Of a stretch of DNA of 64,000 bases, positions 10,001 through 19,540 are shown in pieces (position 1 is the first letter of the stretch; each line of letters begins with the position of its first letter). The notes under the pieces were generated by a model. It had not been told where the DNA came from. It saw nothing but the letters and a program-made list of their open reading frames with translations, and did no database searches. The stretch is from Amoebophrya sp. A120 (Eukaryota > Sar > Dinophyceae > Syndiniales > Amoebophryaceae). The stretch is taken from contig CAJINV010000003.1 in the NCBI GenBank assembly GCA_905178155.1, positions 8,786,179 through 8,850,178 on the forward strand, in the 5' to 3' direction. The position numbers and the translations under genes are program-made.

Positions 10001-13000
10001 AAATTCCCGTGACGAAGAAACATGTGTTTATTTCGTACCATGTGTGACTGCGTTGGGTTCAGCGCGTTTCCCTCAAGGAGGAGAAAGTTTTCTGAATGAA
10101 GATTCTGTGTCCGGTCCCTAGTCCGGCGCTGGGCAAGTTTGCGCAGCGGTTCGAGGATCTCGTGCTTCCCCGTGCCAGGATCCCCCGTCACGACGGTGAC
10201 GCCACCACCCTGCGATAGTTGATCCGTGACGGCGGTTTCGAGCTGCACGTATTCAGACGAACGCAACCAAAAATCTTGAAGATTTTGGCTTTTTCCCGTA
10301 GAAGTAGGAGTAGCCCCTGCACTGCTGGTCGTGCCAGTACTCGATTTATTTGGTGGAAACGATGCAGCAGCAGCCCTTGTTCCCCTGGGTTCTTCGGGAT
10401 TCAAGATGGTTGCGCCGACGAGGACCTTTTTGTCGCCTACTTCTCGCTCTGCTTCCGTGCCATTTGCGTCAGGATGGAAGAGCGCGGATTCGCGCTTGGA
10501 CAACCAATCACGCAACAGGCGTCCCGTTGGGCGGAAGACCGGCACCGGGGCGGCCTTGCCCTTCATTTTGATCGGATCCAAGGCCAGCACCTCGATGTTG
10601 TTGTTCTGCAAGCAACGCGCCGTCTCGGGACAGGCGAGAATACCCCACTCCTCGCTGGCATTCCCCATCAAACGTGCTGCAAGATTTACCACGTCCCCCA
10701 ACACGGTATACTCGCGCCGCTGCGCGGTGCCTATGAGGGTGCGTAGCTTTTCCTCTCCTTGTCACGCAAAACACCAAAAACAAATCTTCGAAGGCTTAAA
10801 ATTATACATTTTACACTGTTCGCATGACAAGTTGTGGGACTGTAAAGAAAAACTCCCTGCAAAAAATCCAAATCGAAATAATTCTATATTGATTCAATAA
10901 GAACCTTATCGTGCCTCGGAAGCTGGTGCGTTGTTGCTGTTACTTCTGCATCTGTAGTTTCTGTAGAACATCTTCATGCCGTGGCCTTGCTAGTGAGGGG
11001 ACGAGGAGGGAAAAATTGTGGACTCTCATAGTGCCAATCACGCCGCACCACACCATTCCCGTGGCCACGCCGGCGCGGCCCTTCACGCCCTCCTCACGCA
11101 GGGTGTCCAGCATGCGCATAGCCGCTAGGGTGGCGCGGACCGGGTCGTCGCCGAAGTGGCTCAGCGGTTTCAACCCGAAACAACACAGCAGCAGCATACC
11201 CTTGTCATCCACCACAAACTTGTTTACGCTGCCTTCCAGCGCGTAGCAGCTCCGCTGACAGCAGCTCATCAGCAACTGCGTCAGCAGGACGCCCTCCGCC
11301 GACCTGGCCACGTCCGCGCCCGCCCGCTCTTCACTGCTGATAGACAGGAAGATCACACTGATCTTCCGCATCTCTTCCTCAAACCTCTCGTCTGCAAGAA
11401 TTGCACGGAACTCGGACATGGGGATGTACCGCGAGAGCATGGTCACGTCGAAGTCAGGGCTCGGTTTGTACACGCTTTGCGGGAGGTACTGTTCGGGGTC
11501 TGCGATCTTGCCCATAATTCTGTACCCCGGCGGCCCGTCCTTGACCGGAAGAGTGGGCGTCTCCTCGCGGCCGCTGAAGGCGTGCAGGGCTTGCTCGTAG
11601 ACCGCAAGGAACTCCGGGGACGCGCAAGTCTGCGTTGCCCGCGCGAGCGGCTCTGCAATTGCGATCTGCGGGAACGCGGGCCCGGTGGCGCAGTACTCGA
11701 ACCGGCCCAGTACCCCACCCAACTGCAGCAGCGTGCAGGGCCCGTATCCCACTCCGATGTGGAAGGAGAAGTACACGCCGCTGACCGGCGTAGGGTAGTG
11801 GCTGAGCTTCTGGTGGATCTCCTGGCAGCAACAGGCGGCGCGGAGCGGTGCTGTCTTTCTGGTCTCCATGTCGTCCTCCGGGTCTACGACTTATCATGCG
11901 GAAAAATCTCACCCCTATCCGCAGCCAAACGCACTGCATTTTTCTGGCCCGAGGTTTCTTATTGAGTATAAATAGATAGCCTTGTGCTGCGAGACGACAA
12001 CTGCCAAAAAAATATTATGATCAAGGCTCTGTGGACAACTTAAACTTGTATGGGTGGAGACATTAACTTGATGAACCATTTTTTCCAACAAAGGTCCAGC
12101 GACACGACAAATGATCTCCACCCGAGCTGGGAGACAGGGATGAGGGACAGGGATTTTTCCTCAAGATATGGGAAACATGATAGTTACCGCGTCGCCGGAG
12201 AACTTGATAATGTCGTATGAGAGTGCAATACTGCCGCGCCTCTTCATTTTTCATGTGGAATAACATTAAGAGAAATTGTTCCAGTAGCGCCGCCCTCATT
12301 GCATAAAAAATGTGCCTAACTGAAGATGTTCGTGATGAAGACAAATTTCGAAGCCAAAACAAAAGCACTCCAAGTTGTCAAGTTTGGATTTGAATGCTGG
12401 TGAAGTAAGGTCATTCTCATTTCAGCATCTGCTGTCTTATTCTGTAACAAATTCGACATTGACCATCATCCTGTTCTTCACGGTAGTCATGGCAACAGTC
12501 GCTCGAGGGGGCGGGCAAGTGGTGCGCTCTCGTATGTCCCCGTCCCACCGCAGGACGATGTCAATCAGGCGGCGGAAGAAACTGTTCAGAAAAGTGCCCA
12601 CCTGTTCCGTGCCCCGGTTCAGGTTGGTCAATTTCTCGGTCATTGCGGTGAAGCCTGAGGCATCTACAAAAACCAACACGGACTCCGTGGACCCCACCAC
12701 CGGGTTCGGCATCGGCTTGCCCGGCGCAAAGTCGATGACGTTGTTCACGATCTTCCCCTTGCCGATCGCCTCTAGAATCAGTCGCGGCAGAAAGGAGGTG
12801 AACCGCTGCACGTCTTTCTGTGCGGCCGGAGGGATCGAAATCTTCGGAATCTTAGTCGCGTCGATGCGCCGCTCCGCAGCGAATATGTACCAGCGCCAGT
12901 TGTCGCTCTCGTACTTTTGTTCCATAATGGTACTTTCCCGTCTTCGTTCCTCTTCATTGCGTTCGGAGAGAAATCGAATCAAATACCGCAGCAACACGGA

Positions 13001-13909
13001 GACGGACACACGATTCATCGTCATTCCCCGGGAGGTGTCGGAAATCCCGAAAAATTGCGACATATTTCCGTTTGCGTTCAGATCCATTTGTTGCTGGAGG
13101 CGCGCCAGATGGTCGTTGGAATTTTCTATGGTGGAGATCTGCAGCCGTACGTACTGGAGCGCATGAACCAAATGGTCCGCGAAAATGTTATTGGTCCGCA
13201 GAAAACGCTGCAAAAGCTCCCTTTCGGGGAGAGCGCCCGTTTTTGCCGAGACCGGCGAACTATCCGGTGGGGCAGGCTCTCCTGCTGATGCGGCGCTGCC
13301 AGTCGTATAATATTTCGGCTGATGTAGTCCAGTTGCAGTTGCAGAAGAGGTGAGTAAGTTTGAAAGGTCGACGATATTATCGTTGGGTCGCGTTGGAGAC
13401 GATGTGGTAGAGGCGGCGGCCGAAATGAAGTAGTCCACTCCCGAATTATTCGGGGCTGACGCTGTTGGAAAGTTACTCGCTGAGTAGTTGTTCGCGGAAA
13501 CATCCAGTGCTTCACCCTGATGATCCTGGGTGGCGTTCCACCTACCGGATTCACCAGGAGCCGGCAGTACAGAAGTGTAGTTGGTCACCCCCCCAGCATG
13601 TTGGAGATGGTCGGGGACGCCCGGCGCAGGTGCCAGAGAGGTCCTCTTCGGTCCAAACTCCAGTCCTAGCCTGTGCCCGTTCTCGAGAAAACCTTGGTGC
13701 CACTTTTCGCACTCGTCTGCGGTGCGGCACCGAATGAGAAAGTCGCGCCCGGCACAGCGGACGCGCAGCTCCCGGTCCGACAAACACACAACTTCCTGCA
13801 CGTCGCGCAAAGGAACGGCCCCGTCGGAGAACCGAAACTCCGTCGGAGTCAGCTCGAAATCCGTCGCCACCCAGGACAGGCCCTCCAAACGCCCGGCTAA
13901 GGATACCAT
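4033..13909 (-). CDS. PH-domain plus soluble (ADCY10-like) adenylyl cyclase, eight exons
   Basis: This protein should make cAMP from ATP. Exons are 12535-13909, 12170-12210, 11031-11890, 10039-10726, 6803-6982, 5199-6438, 4676-5032 and 4033-4370. They sum to 5,079 nt, or 1,692 residues, near ADCY10 size. Residues 1-85 look like a PH domain. The first cyclase half (about 400-690) has FVDASGFTAMTEKL and KFSGDAV, supplying the two metal-binding Asp. The second half (from about 680) lacks the first metal Asp (FLSISS) but keeps GDVVNLAARLM, with the Asn and Arg expected there. A P-loop ATPase follows (GDPGTGKHE), then helical TPR-like and low-complexity sequence. Introns 1, 2, 3 and 6 are inverted-repeat elements. 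Intron 4 is a 3.06-kb GT-AG intron full of repeats. The exon 5/6 acceptor is the least certain. Confidence 0.85.
5033..5193 (-). mobile_element. Intron-forming element, adenylyl cyclase intron 6
   Basis: The ends read TATGCACAGTGAATTTCC and, reverse-complemented from the other side, TATGCAATGCAAATTTCC. The flanks on the plus strand are TAGCG and CACCG, a duplication matching at 3 of 5 positions. Removing the element plus one flank copy gives WEALELKITKAETLL in frame. The interval is only 161 bp. Confidence 0.7.
6983..8065 (-). other. Intron 4 of the cyclase gene, GC-rich first segment
   Basis: The 3,056-bp intron 6983-10038 starts GTACGAAAT and ends CTACAG on the minus strand, and joins NPTQSHM to VQFLPWQTIF. 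The part from about 7200 to 8065 is strongly GC-rich, so long frames stay open in several phases on both strands. None shows a protein family motif. The base composition differs sharply from the exons on either side, which suggests inserted DNA. Confidence 0.7.
8066..8265. repeat. Degenerate CAGCTGGAAA repeats
   Basis: The decamer CAGCTGGAAA and close variants (CACCTGGAAA, CAGCTGGATT, ATCTGGAAA) recur about nine times in 200 bp, in both orientations, with CATCTGCAGCGCATTT between some copies. The segment lies inside the cyclase intron. Confidence 0.7.
8405..8970. repeat. Tandem repeat of roughly 130 bp with an internal hairpin
   Basis: About five copies begin near 8414, 8540, 8640, 8768 and 8905. 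Each carries TTGCTGTG-loop-CACAGCAA, a short perfect stem, followed by TTCTGGCTACCCAGGGGAAA and a run of GGATA/GGGTAT motifs. The first two copies are more diverged. It lies inside the cyclase intron. Confidence 0.75.
9075..9176. repeat. Direct duplication of about 40 bp
   Basis: GGATTTCAGTAAGGAAGTGA and the following GAGAAAAGTTTG occur at about 9077 and again at about 9137, separated by a short spacer containing TTTTCCTT. They lie between the 130-bp repeats and the 17/18-bp array. Confidence 0.7.
9212..9702. repeat. 17/18-bp minisatellite with an ambiguous base
   Basis: About 27 units share the core AAAATATTTCG. The first five or six are 18 bp and end GACCTAC. The rest are 17 bp and end AGCCGC, CGCCGC or AGCTGC. 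The reading frame stays open in all phases, which explains the long Phe/Cys/Ser-rich frames here. An N at 9394 interrupts a unit, so the array length is probably an assembly estimate. Confidence 0.9.
9703..9780. repeat. GTTGGGC-type simple repeat
   Basis: GCCGTTGGGCGTTGGGCGTT and related GTTGCGC units run directly on from the 17-bp array. It is simple sequence inside the cyclase intron. Confidence 0.7.
10732..11030 (-). mobile_element. Intron-forming element, cyclase intron 3
   Basis: The element is flanked on the plus strand by GTGCC at 10727-10731 and again at 11031-11035, an exact 5-bp target duplication. The ends read TATGAGAGTCCACAATTTTT and, from the other side, TATGAGGGTGCGTAGCTTTT. 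Removing it with one flank copy joins GVIGT to AQRREYTVLGDVVN in the second cyclase half. Confidence 0.88.
11892..12168 (-). mobile_element. Intron-forming element, cyclase intron 2 (GGAAAAATCC family)
   Basis: The ends are TATCTTGAGGAAAAATCCC and, reverse-complemented from the other side, TATCATGCGGAAAAATCTC. The same GGAAAAATCCC terminus occurs in a GMP synthase intron (29762-30083). I see no clear target duplication. A join in frame gives TIMFP-VVDPEDDM, with no GT-AG option that keeps the frame. Confidence 0.7.
12216..12534 (-). mobile_element. Intron-forming element, cyclase intron 1
   Basis: The ends share TACGAGAGCGCA and TATGAGAGTGCA. On the minus strand GGACA precedes it and CGACA follows, a duplication with one mismatch. 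Its removal yields WDGDIIKFSGDAV, which restores the metal-binding block of the first cyclase half. Confidence 0.82.
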
Positions 13910-14008
13910 AATGAGCTTTCTTCTTATACGACCAAGCCGGCCGCCGCGGTCTTCTTCTTTATTCTTGACGACCTCTGCGCACTTGATGCACGGCCGCGAC
14001 TGATCAGC

Positions 14009-14278
14009 CTAAGCCCGGTTCACGTAAAGAACGTCGTCGAGGTCGTCAAAGGCGCCACCAATGGCGTTTCGGTTGATGCCCTTGCTGCGTGGAACGAACG
14101 ACATGTGCATGTGCTTTCATGAAAGTCATTGGGATGGCGCGACTTGTTCCGCTCGTCGCGCGCTCCTTTGATGTCGTGTGTAAGGATTAAATTCTTACAT
14201 GATCTCGCTCTCCCGCTGGAGGCAGCAGCACCATTGATGTTGATGCATCATATCGATAAGCAGGGAGAGTTGGGATTT
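14009..14278 (-). CDS. 3' end of an unrecognised gene upstream of the cyclase
   Basis: Two exons can be supported on the minus strand. One is 14199-14278, entered after CTACAG and left at GTAAGAAT, reading IPTLPAYRYDASTSMVLLPP.... The other is 14009-14113, entered after GAAAG, reading MHMSFVPRSKGINRNAIGG... and ending LDDVLYVNRA before a TAG stop. Phases agree (0 to 0). The 5' exons must lie between 14.3 and 16.2 kb, but I could not place them. I do not recognise the family. The stop lies only about 100 bp upstream of the cyclase start, so the genes are tightly packed. Confidence 0.55.
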
Positions 14279-16210
14279 CTGTAGCATTCAATTCAAAAAT
14301 CACGGTCACAATGTAGCTCTTGCCATGATATGATAGGTAATAGAGACAGAGGTACTACTGAGGATAAGTGCGTCATCTTAAGAGCTACTTCACGGTAATA
14401 CTGCGGGACCCGTTCGTTTCCTGCTGTGCAGCTACAAATAGAGTGACGCTTCGTTCTGTACCTTTCCGGCAGTTGGTCGATGAGAAACAGGTATTAGTAT
14501 TACAAGCACACAACATGATTCATTGTGAATAAATATACATGATTAGTTCGTATGTAGATGGGTAGTGCAGCCTTGGATCGTCATGGTTGTGGTTCCCTAT
14601 GTGTGACTGCGTTTGATGGTGGAAGTTTGTAGTCAGTAAAGATGAAAAATTATGTACTATTTATAGCTAGTCGTAGCTGTCACACGAGAACGAAAGGCCT
14701 TGCCACCGACCTTTTGACGTAGGGACAAATATCTCTGTGGCCAGCCACAGCTGACGGCGACAGACCGAACTGAGCGTGTACTATGTATGTGAGGCACGTC
14801 GGCACGATGAGATGAGGACGCAGTAGGTACTACGACATTACCAGCCAAGCTCTTCCCGATTCTACTTCATTGAAGTGAGGCACGAACGTCGAGATTCATA
14901 GCTTCCGAATCATCTGGACGAATATTTGTACGAAGCAAAAGTGCTAGTGCTCATCCTGTCCTGCACGATGGCCACCGATTTGGATGTGTAAAAGTACCAC
15001 GTGAAGACGAAGAGGCTTCTCCTAGGTATACAACATACACAGGACGAAAACCGAAATTTTCAATGATAGGGCGAAACCGAGGAGGTAGGCGGCACTTTCT
15101 CCAGATCGATAAATGCGAAACCGAAAATGACTATTATTCGGCACGGAAATAAATAACCGAGGATGGCGCACTTGTTATAATTAATTTGATTTGCAATGTA
15201 AGTAAAACATGTTGCGACTACTTGTAATATACCGACATTGCTAGTCAGGAGCTGCGTGCTGGAGGGGGGAGGGGCGGGAAGGAGGGCGTGCGATTTTTGT
15301 GTAAGTGCTTCTAGTTCTACAACTACGCAGCTATGTATCGATTAGCGTTGCTGGATCATATTGTCATGCTCGTGCTGTGCCACGACGAATCCTGCTCCTG
15401 CACGGAGTCCCGGTGGTCATGGTGACATGACTGCTCGCGACACTATCCATATGCGTTAGCGTATAGGAAAAATCAAAATGCAAACGCCGTAATCACAAAC
15501 GTGATGCTGAAGATCGATACAACTGAGTGACTCCGATGCCGATCCATTGCAACGAACGAGAAACTGAAACGTGCACTATCATAGCGATAGTGGCGCTTCC
15601 TATTTTCGTCGCCTCGTTCCTCTGTCCTTCTTCTTTATTCCAACACGAAGATCACGAGACTGCTCTTTCTATGGGTAGGCGCAGACAAAAACAAAGCGGC
15701 GTGCCGTATCAGGCTGCGAACACGGCAGGAGAGGGCGCACAGTATGCGCCGATCATCTTCTGCAGGTGCGGTATTAAGCTTAAGGTAGCGCCCACCATTT
15801 TTTCCTGTTTTTCCTCCTTGAACTTCGACAAGCGCGGGACTTTCCCTTGTCGGCGGACCCGTGGATGGTTCTTTTTCACAATCATGAATACAATGGAACT
15901 ACAAGATCGAACGGGGGCGGAGGTCCCGTTCATTACATGGGTACAAGAGAAGCTTTAAATTTAATTTTTAGGCAAAAGCACACCGCATTTGCCAAAGAGC
16001 GATTTCCTTTTTCTTTTTGAATCAATGGAACACGTTCCTCTATCCTATCGGTGAAGTCATAGCGCGGAGCAGAACCGACGGCGCACGACGGAAAAAGTGT
16101 GGTCGGAGTACGGTCTGGCAAGTAGTAAACTTAGTCACGCATAGATACGACCAAAAAAAAGCGTTCGCTTTTCTCCTTCCCCAGTAAAACTTCCTTCGGT
16201 AGCATTGATT
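14279..16210. other. Mostly unassigned DNA between an unknown gene and the Dot1-like gene
   Basis: A minus-strand frame at 15709-15933 (KNHPRVRRQGKVPRLSKF... ending SPAVFAA) has plausible composition and may be an exon of the gene ending at 14009. A plus-strand frame over the same place crosses a dispersed repeat at about 15910-15945 and is probably a shadow. The rest (14.3-15.5 kb) shows no convincing coding signal. Confidence 0.4.
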
Positions 16211-18052
16211 TCAGGACTCTACTCGGTGGCATCGGTAAAGGAAAACAGTTCCGGATTCGGTCCATGACTGCGGAAGGTTCCAAATTTCCACAAGGGTTAG
16301 CACCATCGTACTCCGGGATTGGTCATTGGCCCCTCGCGCAGCTGGTGGATCCAGCGGCAGGGCCCGGAAGTCCTTGGCTTTTGGCATCTCCGATGCTGTA
16401 CCTGAGCTCTCGTATACTCTGCGTTTGCTGGGTAAGGCGGTTTCCGCTGCCCCATTTTGAACGTCACTACTACAAGAAGCGGCTTTATTATTCTTGGAAT
16501 ACACAGCTCTGTTAAGTCTCGCACGCATCCCGGCTAAAAAATCGTGCGCGCCTTCGCTTTCCCTAGACATAATGCCGGGGGTACTAGGAGTTGTTGCGCC
16601 GTCCTCGATCAAGCCACTTTCTTTACGCTTCGCCGAGCCGTTGCCTCCGCTTGTTGTTGTTGTTCTGCTTGCGGCTTCAGACTGTTGAGCAGGCGCCGCG
16701 TTGTTGCAACTGCTGCGCGACTGGCCTCCACAGTCTATTTTTTGTATGGATTCGCTTTTCCGCACTTCGTATTTACTCGCCGCGGCAATGCTTCGCGCAC
16801 GCTGCAGAGTGGCTGCGGAACCCTTCGAGAAGTAGGTCCTACTACTGTGTGGGCGTGCCGCAGTTGCCTGAGCCACGACACGCGGCGCAGCTGACAGCAG
16901 CACCATGCCATTCTCCGCACCGTCCCTTTCATCCGTACTGCTGGTATTTCTCTCACACGATTGTCCCTCCGGCAGACGACTTAGCGTGAGCAACCACCGC
17001 AAGCTTGTGGCTTCCCGCGATAGCTTCGCAAGCAGACTGAGTAGGAACTGGTCTGAAAACAGAGCCGAGGCACAGTAGATAACAGTGGCCGCACGCAAGT
17101 TTGCAGAATGCATGTCGACACATCGAAAGTCGACGCCGCCACTCAGCAGCCTGCGACTCATTCGGCGAAACACGTATGAGTTCTGCCGCTGCCAAAGGGC
17201 CGCACGCGATTCCGGCTCGACGTCTTTTGGTTTTGTCGCGCATCCAGCTGCATGATTGCTGTTCATTGCGAAACAGGTCGATGATTTTGCCGACCCTTCC
17301 TCTGGTCTTGTCGCGATTTTACGACACGGAGCTTGGGGATCCGCGTGTGGCATTACGACAGTCCATCTGCCGTCTATCAGGGCAACGTCGAAGTCAAAGT
17401 TTTGGGACTGCATGGCAGCGGACCGACGACAATGGTATGCTCCGAGACCTTTTTGCTGCAAAAAATTGGAATTGGTCGAAGGTCGTCCACCGAGCACCTG
17501 TACCCCACCAGCACAAAAACCGGCATCCAGCTGCGCATCGAGTGAAGAGAGCAACCCTGCAAGTGCCTGGCGTCCGGCGATTGCAGCGGCGTGTCGCGTT
17601 GGCCCCATCTCGACGCCGACAATAGATCCGACCTTCTGTGCCAGGAATGCCTGAAGACAGAACTTTCCTACCCCACTGCCCAAATCGAAAAACGTATCTT
17701 CTTGTGTCAACTCGAGCCGGCGGAGCAGCTTTGCGGCGGAGGCGAAGGGAATTTCGCCATAACCAGCGGCAGCACCCATTTTCCGCACCACCGAGACATC
17801 CTCAACGTGCCCCTGTAGCTGTTTCTCCTGACAATCGGGGAAGGCTTGCGCGAGTAGGTGCTTTGCCATGCTGTTCGAAAGGACATAACCATCTTGAATC
17901 TTCACTGCAGTCGAAGATTTATCATGTTGCGCACAGGCACCACCAATGATCGGTCTACCTTCCATGGGGGATGAAAAACGAACATCATCCTCGGCTCGAA
18001 TCAGAATCTCCTTGACAACCCTAACCATAGTGATCGAAATTTCTGCTTGCAC
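16211..18052 (-). CDS. Dot1-like histone H3-K79 type methyltransferase, intronless
   Basis: Dot1 enzymes transfer a methyl group from S-adenosylmethionine to lysine 79 of histone H3. This 613-residue single-exon protein has YGEIPFASAAKLLRRL, then the SAM-binding DLGSGVGKFCLQA near residues 130-142 with GVEMGPTRHAAA after it, and the later strand RAATVIYCASALFSDQ typical of the family core. After about residue 355 comes a long Ser/Ala/Arg-rich low-complexity stretch. The last residues, WTESGTVFLYRC, resemble the family's closing beta-strand. The fold may therefore be interrupted by a disordered insertion of about 220 residues. A second, smaller insertion sits near residues 225-265. The exact substrate is inferred from family only. 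It is the only gene of this size here without an intron. Confidence 0.8.
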   Translation of the reverse strand: MQAEISITMVRVVKEILIRAEDDVRFSSPMEGRPIIGGACAQHDKSSTAVKIQDGYVLSNSMAKHLLAQAFPDCQEKQLQGHVEDVSVVRKMGAAAGYGEIPFASAAKLLRRLELTQEDTFFDLGSGVGKFCLQAFLAQKVGSIVGVEMGPTRHAAAIAGRQALAGLLSSLDAQLDAGFCAGGVQVLGGRPSTNSNFLQQKGLGAYHCRRSAAMQSQNFDFDVALIDGRWTVVMPHADPQAPCRKIATRPEEGSAKSSTCFAMNSNHAAGCATKPKDVEPESRAALWQRQNSYVFRRMSRRLLSGGVDFRCVDMHSANLRAATVIYCASALFSDQFLLSLLAKLSREATSLRWLLTLSRLPEGQSCERNTSSTDERDGAENGMVLLSAAPRVVAQATAARPHSSRTYFSKGSAATLQRARSIAAASKYEVRKSESIQKIDCGGQSRSSCNNAAPAQQSEAASRTTTTSGGNGSAKRKESGLIEDGATTPSTPGIMSRESEGAHDFLAGMRARLNRAVYSKNNKAASCSSDVQNGAAETALPSKRRVYESSGTASEMPKAKDFRALPLDPPAARGANDQSRSTMVLTLVEIWNLPQSWTESGTVFLYRCHRVES

Positions 18053-19540
18053 AACCTTGCGAAATGCGAAGCCTCTTTTCTATACGAATGTGGAGTGGGA
18101 GTGTACCATTTTGGAAGGACCTGGAAAATACGAAAAATAAATGCAGATCTAGATTTGATTTTAATTTTAAACTAAAACTATTGCAAAAAAAAAGAAGAGA
18201 CTATCGAGTCGCAAAAAAAAAAAGAAGAGACACAAGATGACGAACATGAACTTCATAAGCGGATATCAACAAATTGAGTAATCAATGCACCACGATGACG
18301 AACATGCTTGAATCGACGTCGAATACCATATTAACGAGAGTACCTTCAGAACGACGATTGGGATTGCCTTGACGAGAGCACGAAAAAAGGTCGTGCAAGG
18401 GCTTTACACAAACGCATGGTCGGGCGAGCTTGAAGCACTGCCCTCGTTCTGCATAGAAATCCTGAACAGGGCTAATTGTCTGCACTGGATTGCATTGGGA
18501 GCCAGGCATCTCGAACGAGCACGAAAGACAAGCCCACGAAGACGAACGAGGAAGAAATATGGCCGAAATGCCAAATATAGCCGCCGTGGCGGGGGTAGTG
18601 AGGTCGGTGGCGCTTTCTTTCCCCGACCGTGGCCGCGGGCCGGCATGGTGCCTGCTTTTTATGGGACCGCCGTGCCGCAGTGGGTAAGGTTATGCCGCAC
18701 GGCATGGCGACCGGATAAAAATCATGGCAGATTTTTGGCAAATTTCCGGAAGTCCTGTCCGAAAGCCAGCCCCGATGCTATGGGGCCGATCCGGGCGCCA
18801 CGGGAGGCGCCCAAAAAGCGGAGGGAAACCGGGCCCGTAGCATGCGGATTGGCTTCGCGCATCTGGCGCGCTTTTTCTTTTTTGCGTTTCTATTTTTCGC
18901 GTCTGCGCTTTTTGCAAAGCTTCCCCCGATTAGAAACAGGCGAAAAAGCGGTCGCTCTCGCGGCCGCCCAGAATGCTCCGAAATCGCGGCCATGCCGTGC
19001 GGGGGTCCCGTTCATTACATGGGTACGGGGGCGGAGGTCCCGTTCATTACATGGGTACGAGATCGAACGGGGGCGGAGGTCCCGTTCATTACATGGGTAC
19101 AAACGACCTCAAGAATGCCGCCCGGCAATCGCTCTACTTCGTGACCGCAATCGCCGAGCACCCGTGGGCATCGCGCCGCCCTCTAGCAACAGATATAAAA
19201 ATTACCTAGCAGATTGTTCGTGGGCCTCCGCCTGAGTGGTACAACACCAACACGACGTCGCCTCGAATAAGTTCATTATTTTTGCTTCGCAATTCCAAGC
19301 CTACGACGCATGCATATCAAAATCAAATGGAAAATCAGAATGTTCTTGAGCTCCTTTGGCTTCTGGATGTTGAGCTCCAAGAAAATGAAAATGATGGCTG
19401 AAAATAGGTCTGGTGACGTACGTTATTCTTCACTCAAAACCATCATCCTAATGTCAAGCTCGTGAGCGTGATGATCATGATCATGTATGTTCGGGCTATT
19501 TCGTTCTCAAAAGGTCAGACGAGTAATGTATGATATATCC
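18053..19540. other. Intergenic region with a GC-rich insert
   Basis: No gene is supported between the Dot1-like start and the GMP synthase stop. From about 18520 to 19110 the sequence becomes GC-rich and ends in three tandem copies of a short repeat. The flanks are AT-rich. Open frames in the GC-rich part exist in several phases and show no motif. Confidence 0.6.
19002..19101. repeat. Three copies of a short GC-rich repeat
   Basis: CCCGTTCATTACATGGGTAC occurs at about 19007, 19038 and 19081. The second and third copies are preceded by GGGGGCGGAGGT, as is the single copy at about 15924. The single copy also shares the leading GATCGAACGG with the third. The repeat is therefore dispersed as well as tandem. 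Confidence 0.8.

Noticed and set aside
11891-12534. U12-type AT-AC introns in the cyclase gene
   Set aside because: The possible ATATCTT donor looked U12-like, but no branch-site consensus is present. The terminal inverted repeats and flank duplication explain both introns better.
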